Origin: Terriglobia bacterium
GTDB lineage: Bacteria > Acidobacteriota > Terriglobia > Bryobacterales > Bryobacteraceae
DNA: 64,000 nt
Direction of reading: 5' to 3'
NCBI GenBank assembly: GCA_020073365.1
Contig: JAIQFL010000006.1
Span: 1-64,000 of the forward strand
The notes under the pieces were generated by a model. The model was not told the origin of the DNA, did no database searches, and worked only from the letters and a program-made list of their open reading frames with translations. Made by a program: the position numbers and the translations under genes. Positions 9,556 to 19,316 of this stretch are shown here, piece after piece. The number at the start of each line of letters is the position of its first letter. The first letter of the stretch is position 1.

Positions 9556-12139
9556 TTCACCGCCATGGTGACTACTTGTGAGGCTACTTGGCCCGCCGTC
9601 AGGTAAACGGAAACCCTGCCGCTTACCGGGACCTGGGGAGGGACGACCGCAGTCATCTGGAAGACGCCGGGCGAGCCAGGAGCCGCGCCGTACAACAATG
9701 CGCTGGAAGCGAAGCCATCGAAGTAGACGGTTACCGCTTCGGGCCGGACGCCCAACCCGGTTCCCAAGATGGTGATCACCGATCCGCGCGCCGCGGGATT
9801 GCCTGGGGAGTTCAGCGTCCCATCCGCATTTCGGATTCCTCCTGGTACAGAGCTCGACTGGTTCGTGAAGATGGCGGGCGCTGCGTCGACCACGGGCACC
9901 GTCAGCGAATTGGTGGACACTCCGCCGGAGGTCACCTGGACGGTGGCGACTCCCGAAAGGGTGGATGGAGCCAGCAGATCCGTGCCGGAGCGAGAGACCG
10001 GAACCACGCTGGCGCCATCGAAGATCACGAGCGCGTCCGGCGAAAACCCCACGCCGCTGGCGATGACCAACTCTCCCGGGGCGATCGCCCCGCCACTCCG
10101 GCTGGCGGCGTTCAGCACAGCGTTGAGGTGCGACCTTCCCGCAAGGTCGATTCTCGTCACCCAGTTGTATGTCGAGCTCTCCTGAAAAGCACCGTGAGTT
10201 GCGGTGATGAATCCGCTGCCCGCTACCAGCACGGTATTACCGGAGAGGGCGATCGATACGCCCACGGCGACCAAGGGGGAGAGGTACGTCGAGAGCAGCG
10301 TCGCCGTGCCCGCCGGGTTGATCTCGACCAGAAAGGCGCCGTAGTCCGTCGGAACAAAAGGCAATTGGGCGTGATCAGAAAAGACGAGGAGGCACTGCCG
10401 GTGGCAAAGACGTCGCCCTGGACGTCGAGCGCCAAGCCGGACACACCTCCCTCAACGTCCTTCGCATAGATCAGCGAGCCGGATGTATCGAGCTTCAGCA
10501 CAGAGGAATTACAGCCGGCATAAGTGTTTCCAGCCGGATCCATGGCGACTGCATTCCCTGTTGCGCCGGTGGTTCCACCGAAATAGGTCGAGTAGACCAG
10601 GCCCGAGCCTGGCGGATTGAATTTGGTGATGAATGCGTAGCGGTTCTGCGTGGGACTCGGAATCGTGCCTTGCAAGGCCCCGGGCGTCACCGGGAAATCC
10701 CCAGAGGTCGTAATGCCCGTCACTACGGCGCTGCCGGCCGAATCCACTGCGACCGCCGCGATGCCATCGGAACCGCTACCGCCCAGGTACGTAGAGTACA
10801 CCAGGGCGTCTCCGTTGGGCGCGATCTTCGCCAGAAATCCAGTCGCGAAAGAGACTATCGGGTTGTGATTCTCGGCGGTCTGAAAGGCTCCAGGTGTGAC
10901 GGGGAAGTCGGCAGACGAGGTATTACCGGCTACGTAGGCGTTTCCACCGGAGTCGACCGCGATTCCTTGTGCTGCATCTAGTTGCCCGCCACCCAGGAAC
11001 GACGAATAGAGGGGCACACCCGCGTCGTCCAGTTTCATCACAAACGCGTTGGAAAAGCCGTGAAGCGCTTTCTGAAACGCCTGCCCGGTCACGGGGAAGT
11101 CCGCCGACTCCGTGGAACCCGTGACGTAGGCATTTCCGCCGCTATCGACCGCCAACCCGCTGGCGGATGTGCCGTAGCCCTGTTTCCCTCCAAACACCGT
11201 AGCGTAAATCAGCCGTGTTCCCTCGGGATTTAGCTTGAGCACGAATCCGCGCTGTGGAGGACCGGAGTTGGACAGTGGTGCACCCGGAAAATCGGCTGAA
11301 AAGGCGGAGCCCACGACATAGGCATTACCGGCGGCGTCGGCGCCGACAGCTCGCATGAAATCGTTCCCCGAACCGCCGATGTACGTCGAATAGATCACCA
11401 CCGGGTCAATCACCAGGGGCTTCCGGACATCGTAAGGTCCGATCTCGAAGCGAAGGAGCCCGTCCCGGTCGAGACGCCAGGCGCCGGCAATCGACTTCCG
11501 CCGTCCGCCTGTTTCCTGATAGATGCGGGGCCGCATCTGGCGTATGGTGGATTGGCTCTCCTGGACTACGATATCCCCGTGGCTGTCTAGCCGGGTGCCG
11601 GACAGACCGGAAGACGTCATCCGGATGCGAGACGGATCGGCGCCGGGCGAAACTACCAGATCGAATTCCAGGTTGCCTTCCTCGCCGTGATACAGCAGGT
11701 CCACGCCAGGATAGATGGAGCGGAATAGCACTCCGCTGAAGTTGGCAACTCCCAGCCGCCATTGGCGTTCGTCCCGGCCTATGACGTAGTTCGTCACGGA
11801 CGGCAATAGGCCCATGCCTTCGCCCTTCACTCGTCGATTGGCACCGAGGAACTGCAGGCGCGCACCACCCGGCAGCACTATGCCTTCGCCGGTCAGAATC
11901 GTCACGCCTGCCGGCGAGCGAGCGACGAATTGGGAGGGGGAATCGTAGAACGGCGCGAAGACAATTGGGAATCGCGGCGTCGGGACCGGCTGTGTCAAGG
12001 CAGGGACCGCGCAGGCCGCCAGCAACGCCACGAGTGTCGCGCCCCTCGTGAGCGTAGACCATGAGTGCAACAGCGCGGCCAGGGGGTCGCGCGCGGACGA
12101 GGTCGTCCGCCCCACTTGGGACCTAGGCGAATTGCGCAT
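9552..12139 (-). pseudogene. SBBP-repeat/TIGR03437 protein, interrupted by one frameshift
   Basis: Two overlapping frames together make a normal family member of about 862 residues. The first part (12139 to about 10360) has a signal peptide (GATLVALLAACAVPALTQP), the N-terminal SBBP domain and about eight repeats up to SSSFLITPN. The second (about 10358 to 9552) continues with VPTDYGAFLVEINPAG and the TIGR03437 domain (AVLNAASRSGGAIAPGELV). Adding one base to the run of four T (plus-strand AAAA at 10356-10359) restores a continuous frame. The cause may be a sequencing error, slippage or true decay. The start at 12139 is uncertain because the signal peptide begins about 25 residues in. Its stop overlaps the next SBBP gene. 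Confidence 0.8.
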
Positions 12140-12219
12140 CTATCCACAAAGACGCGGCAATCGCTCCATTCCACTACATCGTGTGGCGAAAACCTGGGCT
12201 CCCTTCCTTATAATAGGTA

Positions 12220-12249
12220 TTGAAGATCCTCTTATCTCGGATCTATAAT
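12220..12249 (+). promoter_or_regulatory. Sigma-70-like promoter of the 2-oxoacid oxidoreductase operon
   Basis: TTGAAG (12220-12225) and TATAAT (12244-12249) are separated by 18 nt and lie 61 nt upstream of the first start codon. A second TATAAT at 12209-12214 could be an alternative -10. Assigned by motif only. Confidence 0.55.
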
Positions 12250-12310
12250 GATTGTTAGGGGAGCACCCTCTAGAAGTGGTGCTATCGACAGCCCCTCGGA
12301 GGTGGCCGAC

Positions 12311-12580
12311 ATGACGACGAGCGGAAAGCCAGACCGCGGCTCGGTCAAAATGAATTCGGAAGAATGCAAGGGGTGCGGCCTTTGCGTGGAGGCCTGCCCG
12401 CCCAAAGTCCTTCGGCTGACGGACCGGTTGAACCGTTACGGCTACCATCCGGCCGAGTATGTGGGCGCGGGGTGCACCGGGTGCGGCATCTGTTTCTTTG
12501 TCTGTCCCGAGCCCGGCGGCATCGCCGTCCTGAGGTTGGAAGTGCCGAAGGCAGCAGCACTTGCAGGAGCTGCGGCGTAG
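12311..12580 (+). CDS. korD: 2-oxoacid:ferredoxin oxidoreductase delta subunit (2[4Fe-4S] ferredoxin)
   Basis: An 89-residue ferredoxin-like subunit with two cluster motifs, [12 protein letters not shown] and [12 protein letters not shown]. The ATG at 12311 is chosen because GGAGGTGG (12298-12305) precedes it by 5 nt, although the frame is open further upstream. In KorDABC enzymes this subunit accepts the electrons from oxidative decarboxylation of 2-oxoglutarate or a related 2-oxoacid and passes them to ferredoxin. It is first in a three-gene operon. Which 2-oxoacid is used cannot be read directly. Confidence 0.88.
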   Translation: MTTSGKPDRGSVKMNSEECKGCGLCVEACPPKVLRLTDRLNRYGYHPAEYVGAGCTGCGICFFVCPEPGGIAVLRLEVPKAAALAGAAA

Positions 12581-12596
12581 CGCCCAGGAGAAACCC

Positions 12597-13688
12597 ATGC
12601 AGAAACAACTCACCAAGGGCAATGAAGCCATCGTCAAGGCCGCCGTCCTGGCAGGCTGCCGGGCGTTCTACGGGTACCCCATCACGCCGGCCAGCGAAAT
12701 CGCCGAGGCGGCTGCGCTCTACCTGCCGCCGGTGGGCGGCGTCTTCGTACAGGCGGAGAGCGAAGTGGCCGCCATCAACATGCTGTACGGCGGCGCGGCC
12801 GCGGGCGTGCGCTCCATGACCGCCTCCAGCGGGCCGGGCATCAGCCTGATGCAGGAAGGCTTCAGCTACATCGCCGGAGCCGAGCTTCCTTGCGTGATCG
12901 CGGACATCATGCGCGGTGGCCCGGGACTCGGGAACATCGCGCCCGAGCAGGGCGACTACAACCAGATCGTCAAGGGCGGCGGGCACGGCAACTACCGCAC
13001 TCTGGTGCTGGCTCCCGATTCCGTGCAGGAGATGGCCGACTTCACCACCTGGGCTTTCGATCTGGCGGATGAATACCGCAACCCGGTGGTGCTGCTGGCC
13101 TACGGATACATCGGGCAGATGATGGAGCCGGTGGAGTTCGCCCGGCCCCGGCCGGTTCCCCCGGCGCCCGCCTGGGCCGTGACGGGGACGGCTGCGACTC
13201 GCCCCAACCTGATCTCTTCCATTTACCTGGAGCCGGACCTGTTGGAACGGCATATCCGCAAGCTGGAGGCCAAATACCAACAGGCGGAGCGCCAGGTATG
13301 CCGCGCCGAATGTTGGCGCACCGAGGACGCCGAGATCGTCCTGGTGGGCTACGGCATCATGGGCCGGGTTCTGAAGGCCGTGGTGGAACTGGCGCGCGCC
13401 CGCGGGTTGGCCGTGGGACTGCTCCGTCCGATCACGCTCTATCCCTTCCCGGTCGCGCAGGTGCGCGCACTCTGCCGGAGCGCCCGAGCCTTCGCGGTGG
13501 CGGAGCTCAGCACCGGCCAGTTGCTGGACGATGTCCGCCTGGCATTGGATGGCCGGCTGCCGGTGGAGTTCTTCAGCCGCGTGGGCGGCAACGTACCCTC
13601 CGCCGAGGATGTCCTCGCGTTTCTGGAGCAGAAGTTCCCGGCTTCGGCGCACGCCGAGCCGATGGAGGAGGTGCTGGTCCATGCCTAG
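12597..13688 (+). CDS. korA: 2-oxoacid:ferredoxin oxidoreductase alpha subunit
   Basis: A 363-residue subunit. The ATG at 12597 follows AGGAG (12586-12590) and gives the usual KorA start [20 protein letters not shown]; a TTG at 12561 in the same frame lacks support. Conserved blocks are [14 protein letters not shown], the [21 protein letters not shown] segment and [14 protein letters not shown]. It binds the pyrophosphate side of thiamine diphosphate together with the beta subunit. The stop overlaps the next start by 8 nt. Confidence 0.92.
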   Translation: MQKQLTKGNEAIVKAAVLAGCRAFYGYPITPASEIAEAAALYLPPVGGVFVQAESEVAAINMLYGGAAAGVRSMTASSGPGISLMQEGFSYIAGAELPCVIADIMRGGPGLGNIAPEQGDYNQIVKGGGHGNYRTLVLAPDSVQEMADFTTWAFDLADEYRNPVVLLAYGYIGQMMEPVEFARPRPVPPAPAWAVTGTAATRPNLISSIYLEPDLLERHIRKLEAKYQQAERQVCRAECWRTEDAEIVLVGYGIMGRVLKAVVELARARGLAVGLLRPITLYPFPVAQVRALCRSARAFAVAELSTGQLLDDVRLALDGRLPVEFFSRVGGNVPSAEDVLAFLEQKFPASAHAEPMEEVLVHA

Positions 13689-15153
13689 CTACACGGTTAC
13701 ACACGAGAAGGCCGACTGCTTCTACGATTGCTACGAGCGCAAGGCGGAGTTGCAGCACCAGACGCACTATTGTCCGGGTTGCGGGCACGGCATCGTCCAT
13801 AAGCTGCTGGCCCAGGCCATCGATGACCTGGGCATTCAGGACCGCACCGTGCTGATCAGCCCGGTGGGCTGCTCCGTGTTCGCGTACTATTACTTCGACG
13901 TCGGCAACATCCAGGTGGCGCACGGACGGGCGCCCGCGGTGGCTACCGCCGTCAAACGCAGCCGGCCAAACAGCATCGTGATCGGCTATCAGGGCGATGG
14001 CGACCTGGCGGCCATCGGCACCGCCGAGATCGTCCACGCGGCCAATCGTGGCGAACCCATCACCGTGATCTTCGTCAACAACGGAATCTACGGAATGACC
14101 GGCGGGCAGATGGCCCCCACCACGCCGCTCGGCAAGAAGAGCACCACCTCGCCGTACGGCCGCTCGGCCCTCAACGAGGGCTATCCCCTGCATGTTTGCG
14201 AGCTGCTGAATTCGCTCGAAGCGCCGGTCTTTATCGAGCGCGTCGGGCTGGGCAATAACAAGCAGATCATGAACGCCGCGCGGGTCCTGCGCCGGGCTGT
14301 GGAAAACCAGGTCAAGGGGTTGGGGTTCTCGTTCGTGGAAGTGCTCTCCCCGTGCCCCACCATCTGGAAGATGAACCCGGTGGAGGCCCAGACCTTCGTG
14401 CGCGAGGAGATGGCCGCGACGTTCGGCGTGGCAAACTACCGCGACCGCACCAAGGAGGCGCTGGCTAGACCCGCACCACCGCCGCCTCCCGCCCTGGAGG
14501 AGCTGCCGCGAATTCTCGGTCTCTCGAATGGCCAGCCGATTGACGCGTTCGCCGCTCCACCCCCCAGGGAGCTGGATCTGCGAATCAAAGTGGCGGGCTT
14601 CGGCGGACAAGGTGTTCTGATGCTGGGGGAGGTGCTGGCCGAGGCAGGCCTCGAATCCGGCTACGAAGTCTCCTGGCTGCCGTCCTACGGCCCCGAAATG
14701 CGTTCCGGCACATCCAACTGCCACGTCCGTCTTTCCAACCACCTCATCGATTCGCCGCTGGTCTCGCGCCCCAACGTGCTGCTGGCGCTGAATGAGCCGT
14801 CCCTGCGCAAATTCCTGCCTACGGTGGAACCCGGTGGCATGGTTTTGTACAACGGTCCGGCGATTCCGGATGATTGCGTGCGGCCCGACGTCCGGGCGGT
14901 AGCCAAGCCCTTCACCCAAGTGGCCGACGAGCTGGGAAGCTCCAAGGTGGGCAATATCGTGATGTTGGGGGCGTTACTCGAGACCACCAGCCTGCTCGAT
15001 GAGGAACAGGTCACCGGCGCGCTGCGGCGCCTGGTGAAAAGCGACCGATGGTACGACCTGGATGTCGTCGCGCTGGAACGCGGCCGGGAGGAAGTCCGGA
15101 AGTCGGGCGAGTCCCTGGCGCCTTCGGGTGAAGACTACCTCTGGGGTGTGTAG
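13681..15153 (+). CDS. korB: Fused beta-gamma subunit of 2-oxoacid:ferredoxin oxidoreductase
   Basis: A 490-residue protein starting [16 protein letters not shown], overlapping korA by 8 nt. Residues 1 to about 280 are the thiamine-diphosphate beta subunit ([14 protein letters not shown], then [15 protein letters not shown] and the [15 protein letters not shown] motif). After a Pro-rich linker (about 265-295), residues about 300-490 form the gamma subunit ([47 protein letters not shown]). These are usually separate korB and korC genes; here they are one continuous frame. With korD and korA this completes a four-domain enzyme from three genes. Confidence 0.92.
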   Translation: MPSYTVTHEKADCFYDCYERKAELQHQTHYCPGCGHGIVHKLLAQAIDDLGIQDRTVLISPVGCSVFAYYYFDVGNIQVAHGRAPAVATAVKRSRPNSIVIGYQGDGDLAAIGTAEIVHAANRGEPITVIFVNNGIYGMTGGQMAPTTPLGKKSTTSPYGRSALNEGYPLHVCELLNSLEAPVFIERVGLGNNKQIMNAARVLRRAVENQVKGLGFSFVEVLSPCPTIWKMNPVEAQTFVREEMAATFGVANYRDRTKEALARPAPPPPPALEELPRILGLSNGQPIDAFAAPPPRELDLRIKVAGFGGQGVLMLGEVLAEAGLESGYEVSWLPSYGPEMRSGTSNCHVRLSNHLIDSPLVSRPNVLLALNEPSLRKFLPTVEPGGMVLYNGPAIPDDCVRPDVRAVAKPFTQVADELGSSKVGNIVMLGALLETTSLLDEEQVTGALRRLVKSDRWYDLDVVALERGREEVRKSGESLAPSGEDYLWGV

Positions 15154-15160
15154 GACGCCG

Positions 15161-16927
15161 CTACGCAAAGTGTAGCTTCTTCAACAGCGCCTGAAATCTC
15201 GGATCCCCGCGCAACGGATCATAAAGGGGGTGCACCTTGATGGAGGCCAATTGCGACTCTCTCCGCGCGCACCCCTCTTCCAGCCAGTCGAGGGCTTGCT
15301 TCTTCTCCCCCAATCCCACGTGAATCACCGCGAAGCAGGCGGTCGGGACGTACTTTGTTTTGGCGAGCCTCTCGAGTTCGCTCAGCGATTCGCGTGCTTT
15401 CTGCTGGTCGCCCAGCAGTGCGTAAGCCTGGCCCATCGCGCCCAGAATATTGGGGACGTCTCCCGCCAGCGCGCGTCCTTTTTGCAGCATGGCGAGAGCT
15501 TCCGGGTATCTGCCCATTTGTATGCAGGCTCTGCCCATCGAAGTGTATGCCTTGAAAAAGGACGGGTCGACATCGAGGATCTCACGATAGCTCGCGAGCG
15601 CCGCCTCGTAATCGCGGAGCATCATCAGGAGATATCCCCGTCCCTCCGAGAGGATGCTGGAGAGCGGGTCGAGCTGGTGCGCGATTTTGAGCTCGGCGAG
15701 CGCCTCCTTGAAGCACCCCAGCACCGCGTAATGATCGATCCCCAGCCAAAAATGCGCGGTCGCGTACCCCGGATTGAGTGCAATGGCGCGGTGGTAGAGC
15801 CGCCCGGCGTCGTGCCACTCCCAGTCGTAAATTCCGCGGATGAATGCCAGCGAGGCGTGCGGCTCGGCCAACTCCGGGTCGAGCGCAATGGCCCGCTGGG
15901 CTGCTGCTTTGGCTTGCGGAAAGCCTTCCGCGGGGTGCATCAGGCCGTAGTCCACCAGAAGGCTGTAGCCGTCCGCCAGACCCGCATAGGCCAGGGCGGA
16001 GTCCCCATCGGCGGCAACCGCGTTTTGAAAGCACTCGACGCTTTGCTTGAGGTGCTGCGGGCTTCGCTGGTGCCACAGGTAGCGGCCCTTGAGGTACCAA
16101 TCGTATGAGCTAACGGTGGTCCGTCCACGCCCCACGCGAGCGTCTTCCCGGCCGCCGGAGAGCTGCACGCGCAAGGTCCGCACGATGGCCAGCGCGATCT
16201 CCTCCTGAATCGCGAAAACGTCTTGCATTTGCCGGTCAAACGTCTCCGACCACAGATAGACCCCGGTCTCCGTGTCGATGAGCTGGGCTCTCACCCGCAG
16301 GCTCGGTCCCGCCATGCGCACGCTGCCCGTCAGCACCGTTTCCACATTCAGTTGTTGGCGAATGGCGAGGATGTCCTGTTGCCGGCCGCGCAATTGCGCC
16401 GCGGTGTTCCACGCCACCACGCGCATTCCCGGCAGCTTGGTGAGGGCATGGATGAGCTCCTCGGTCAGGCCGTCGCTGAAGTATTCGTTCTCCGGATTGG
16501 GGCTGAGATTGAGGAACGGCAGCACCGCCGTGGTGATGACACCGGTTTCGGCGGGCATCGGAGGATTGGGAGGAGTCTCCGTCCTGGCCCGGATGTGAGG
16601 GGCATAGCCGCCTCGTGGGAATTCGATGACGATGGGATCGGAGCGGCCTTCGCCCTCGTAGTAAGCCTTCAGTTTAGAGCGCAGGCGGCGGGCTTCCACG
16701 CGGACGATGGGGTCCACGCGGGGATCGTAAGACTGCTTTCGATCGAACACTTCCACGCCGATCAGGTATTCCTTGAGCTCCTCGGCCTTGCCCACCAGCG
16801 TCCATTCCACGGCCAGGCGCAGAAAACGCCCCATGCGTTCGGAGCGGGCGAACAGACCGTGCGCCAGGATCTTCTCCAGTTGCATCCGGACCGCCGATTG
16901 GACGGGGACCTGTCGAGCCTCAGACAC
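15161..16927 (-). CDS. Winged-helix-like/TolB-like/TPR regulator of the acidobacterial type
   Basis: A protein of about 588 residues. I use the GTG at 16925-16927, just before the conserved start (VPVQSAVRMQLEKILAHG), because the stretch up to the ATG at 16996 contains an AT-rich promoter-like patch; the longer form would be 611 residues. Residues about 15-110 resemble a DNA-binding region seen in many acidobacterial TPR proteins (RNDP-like VDPIVRVEARRLRSKLKAYY). Then comes a FlgO/TolB-N-like domain (TTAVLPFLNLSPNPENEYFS) and at least seven TPR units from about 290 to 560. It diverges from the glycogen/trehalose operon and may regulate it, by inference from position only. Confidence 0.75.
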   Translation of the reverse strand: MSEARQVPVQSAVRMQLEKILAHGLFARSERMGRFLRLAVEWTLVGKAEELKEYLIGVEVFDRKQSYDPRVDPIVRVEARRLRSKLKAYYEGEGRSDPIVIEFPRGGYAPHIRARTETPPNPPMPAETGVITTAVLPFLNLSPNPENEYFSDGLTEELIHALTKLPGMRVVAWNTAAQLRGRQQDILAIRQQLNVETVLTGSVRMAGPSLRVRAQLIDTETGVYLWSETFDRQMQDVFAIQEEIALAIVRTLRVQLSGGREDARVGRGRTTVSSYDWYLKGRYLWHQRSPQHLKQSVECFQNAVAADGDSALAYAGLADGYSLLVDYGLMHPAEGFPQAKAAAQRAIALDPELAEPHASLAFIRGIYDWEWHDAGRLYHRAIALNPGYATAHFWLGIDHYAVLGCFKEALAELKIAHQLDPLSSILSEGRGYLLMMLRDYEAALASYREILDVDPSFFKAYTSMGRACIQMGRYPEALAMLQKGRALAGDVPNILGAMGQAYALLGDQQKARESLSELERLAKTKYVPTACFAVIHVGLGEKKQALDWLEEGCARRESQLASIKVHPLYDPLRGDPRFQALLKKLHFA

Positions 16928-17080
16928 TTGGGGATTTTCCGCTGTAGCTATTATTCTATCGTCTGGAAGGGGATGCCATCCGGCTCTTGCTGCCAATACG
17001 CTATTTGTGGTTCCACGTACCAGAAACTAAAATGTGCGTAGCGGTTGGAATGCCGTTTGCTCGTTTTGCCGGAAGATAAG

Positions 17081-19234
17081 ATGCCGCGTACCATATTGCC
17101 CGGGAAACCTTACCCCCAGGGCGCCACCTGGGATGGAACCGGGGTAAACTTTTCGCTCTACTCGGAGAAGGCCACTGGCGTGGAATTGTGCCTCTTCGAG
17201 GATGTGGATTCCGTGGACTCCGAGCCCGTCTCGATTCGGGAATGTACCGGATACGTCTGGCACTGTTATTTGCCCGGAGTGAAGCTCGGCCAGTTGTACG
17301 GATATCGCGTCCACGGGCCTTATGAGCCCGAACGTGGCGAGCGCTTCAATCCCGCCAAGTTGCTGATCGATCCGTACGCCAGGGCGCTGGCAGGTGGATT
17401 AAATTGGGACGCTCCGGTGTTCGGGTATACCATCGGTGACCTAGGCGGGGACCTCTCGTGCGACGGAAAAGACGACGCTTGGGGGGTCCCCAGGTGCGTC
17501 GTAACGACTTCGCATTTCGACTGGGAGAACGACCGGCCGCCGCTTACGCCTCTGCACGATTCCATCCTTTATGAATTGCACGTGAAAGGCTTTACCGCCT
17601 CGCACCCCGAGATCCCCGAAGAACTGCGCGGGACCTACGCGGGGCTGGCCCACCCCGCAGCTATCGATTACCTGAAGAAACTGGGGATCACCGCGGTGGA
17701 GCTGATGCCGGTCCACGAGTTCGTGGACGACAAACATCTGCTCGACAGGGGCCTGCGGAATTACTGGGGCTACAACTCGATCAACTTCTTCGCGCCGGAA
17801 GCGCGTTACAGCGCGTCGGGCCACGGCGGAGAGCAGATCGGCGAGTTCAAAGCTATGGTGCGGGCCCTGCATCGGGCCGGCATCGAGGTCATCCTGGACG
17901 TGGTCTACAACCACACCGCCGAAGGGAACCAGATGGGGCCCACGCTCAGTTTCCGGGGCATCGACAACTCTACCTACTACCGGCTGGTCCAGGAGACTCC
18001 CCGCTACTACATGGACTTCACCGGCACCGGCAACACGCTCAACGTGCGGCACCCGCAGGTGCTCAAACTGATCATGGACAGCCTGCGCTACTGGGTGCAG
18101 GAAATGCACGTGGATGGCTTCCGTTTCGATCTGGCATCCGCGCTGGCGCGCGAACTGCACGAGGTAGACCGGCTTTCGGCCTTCTTCGACATCATCAATC
18201 AGGACCCCGTGATTTCGCAGGTGAAGCTGATCGCGGAGCCCTGGGATGTCGGCGAGGGCGGCTATCAAGTGGGGAAGTTTCCGCCTTTGTGGGCGGAGTG
18301 GAACGGACAGTACCGCGACGGGGTGCGCCGGTATTGGAAGGGCGACGATGGACAACTTGCGGAGTTGGGCTACCGTCTCACCGGGTCGAGCGACCTCTAC
18401 CAACGCGACGGCCGGCACCCTACCGCCAGCGTCAATTTCGTCACCGCGCACGATGGCTTCACGCTCGATGACCTGGTGAGCTACGACCAGAAGCACAACC
18501 GGGCCAACGGCGAAGAAGATCGCGATGGCACGAACGACAACCACTCCTACAACTACGGAGCGGAGGGCCCTACCGGCGATCCGGAAATCCTGGAAACGCG
18601 CGAGCGGCAGAAGCGGAACTTCCTGTTGACGCTGTTGACCTCGCAAGGCGTCCCGATGATCTGCGGCGGCGACGAGATGGGCCGCACGCAACAGGGGAAC
18701 AACAATGCTTACGCGCAGGACAGCCCGCTCAGTTGGTACGACTGGAATCTGGACGACCGGCGGCGGTCGCTATTGGAATTCACGCGGCGGCTGGTGGAAC
18801 TGCGGCGCCAGCATCCCAATCTGCATCGCCGAAAGTTTTTTCAGGATCGCCGGATCGACCCCGGAACGGAGCAGCGCCAGGTGAACGGACATACCGAACC
18901 GGACATTGTCTGGTTGCGGCCGGACGGCATCGAGATGACCCCCGAGGAGTGGAATCAGGGTTGGGTCCGGTGCATCGGACTGCAACTGAACGGACGAACG
19001 CTGGATGACGTGAATGGCGTTGGCGAGCCCATTCGGGACGAGACCTATATGATTCTTCTGAACCCGCATCATGAGCCGATCAAGTTCTTCATGCCGCCGA
19101 AGGAAGGGATCGGTTGGGAGGTCATGCTTGACTCCGGAGCTCCGGAAAGGAGCGATAAGCCGGTAATTGGGCCAGGGGAATTCCATGAGCTGATCCCGCG
19201 GAGCACCGCCTTGCTGCGGGAGCTGACGGATTGA
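17081..19234 (+). CDS. glgX: Glycogen debranching enzyme GlgX (isoamylase-type)
   Basis: A 717-residue GH13 enzyme. The ATG at 17081 has GGAAG 5 nt upstream and yields the family start LPGKPYPQGATWDGTGVNFS. An N-terminal CBM48 domain (1-150) precedes the barrel with the four conserved GH13 regions: DVVYNHTAEG, DGFRFDLAS (nucleophile Asp), EPWDVG (acid Glu) and TAHDGFTLDDLVSY. It hydrolyses alpha-1,6 branches of glycogen limit dextrins, releasing maltooligosaccharides. It heads the operon glgX-treZ-GDE-methyltransferase, with 82 nt before treZ. Confidence 0.96.
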   Translation: MPRTILPGKPYPQGATWDGTGVNFSLYSEKATGVELCLFEDVDSVDSEPVSIRECTGYVWHCYLPGVKLGQLYGYRVHGPYEPERGERFNPAKLLIDPYARALAGGLNWDAPVFGYTIGDLGGDLSCDGKDDAWGVPRCVVTTSHFDWENDRPPLTPLHDSILYELHVKGFTASHPEIPEELRGTYAGLAHPAAIDYLKKLGITAVELMPVHEFVDDKHLLDRGLRNYWGYNSINFFAPEARYSASGHGGEQIGEFKAMVRALHRAGIEVILDVVYNHTAEGNQMGPTLSFRGIDNSTYYRLVQETPRYYMDFTGTGNTLNVRHPQVLKLIMDSLRYWVQEMHVDGFRFDLASALARELHEVDRLSAFFDIINQDPVISQVKLIAEPWDVGEGGYQVGKFPPLWAEWNGQYRDGVRRYWKGDDGQLAELGYRLTGSSDLYQRDGRHPTASVNFVTAHDGFTLDDLVSYDQKHNRANGEEDRDGTNDNHSYNYGAEGPTGDPEILETRERQKRNFLLTLLTSQGVPMICGGDEMGRTQQGNNNAYAQDSPLSWYDWNLDDRRRSLLEFTRRLVELRRQHPNLHRRKFFQDRRIDPGTEQRQVNGHTEPDIVWLRPDGIEMTPEEWNQGWVRCIGLQLNGRTLDDVNGVGEPIRDETYMILLNPHHEPIKFFMPPKEGIGWEVMLDSGAPERSDKPVIGPGEFHELIPRSTALLRELTD

Positions 19235-19258
19235 GTAGCGGGCAGCTCGTGAACCCTG

Positions 19259-19275
19259 AAAACCGGTGCGGTTTT
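19259..19275 (+). terminator. Short hairpin with T tract between glgX and treZ
   Basis: AAAACCG-GTG-CGGTTTT forms a perfect 7-bp stem ending in four T, 25 nt after the glgX stop. It is small and could be a weak terminator or an attenuator that lowers expression of the downstream genes. Confidence 0.4.
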
Positions 19276-19282
19276 GCGGGCC

Positions 19283-19307
19283 GACCGCTCTCTGACGGTC
19301 GCGGCTC
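19283..19307. repeat. Interspersed ACCGCT/ACGGTCGCGGCTC repeat
   Basis: GACCG...CGGTC hairpin (19283-19300) followed by GCGGCTC, placed just before the treZ start. The same pattern recurs at 34114-34130 and, inverted, at 34162-34180, so it belongs to a dispersed repeat family. Confidence 0.45.
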
Positions 19308-19316
19308 CGATCCACA

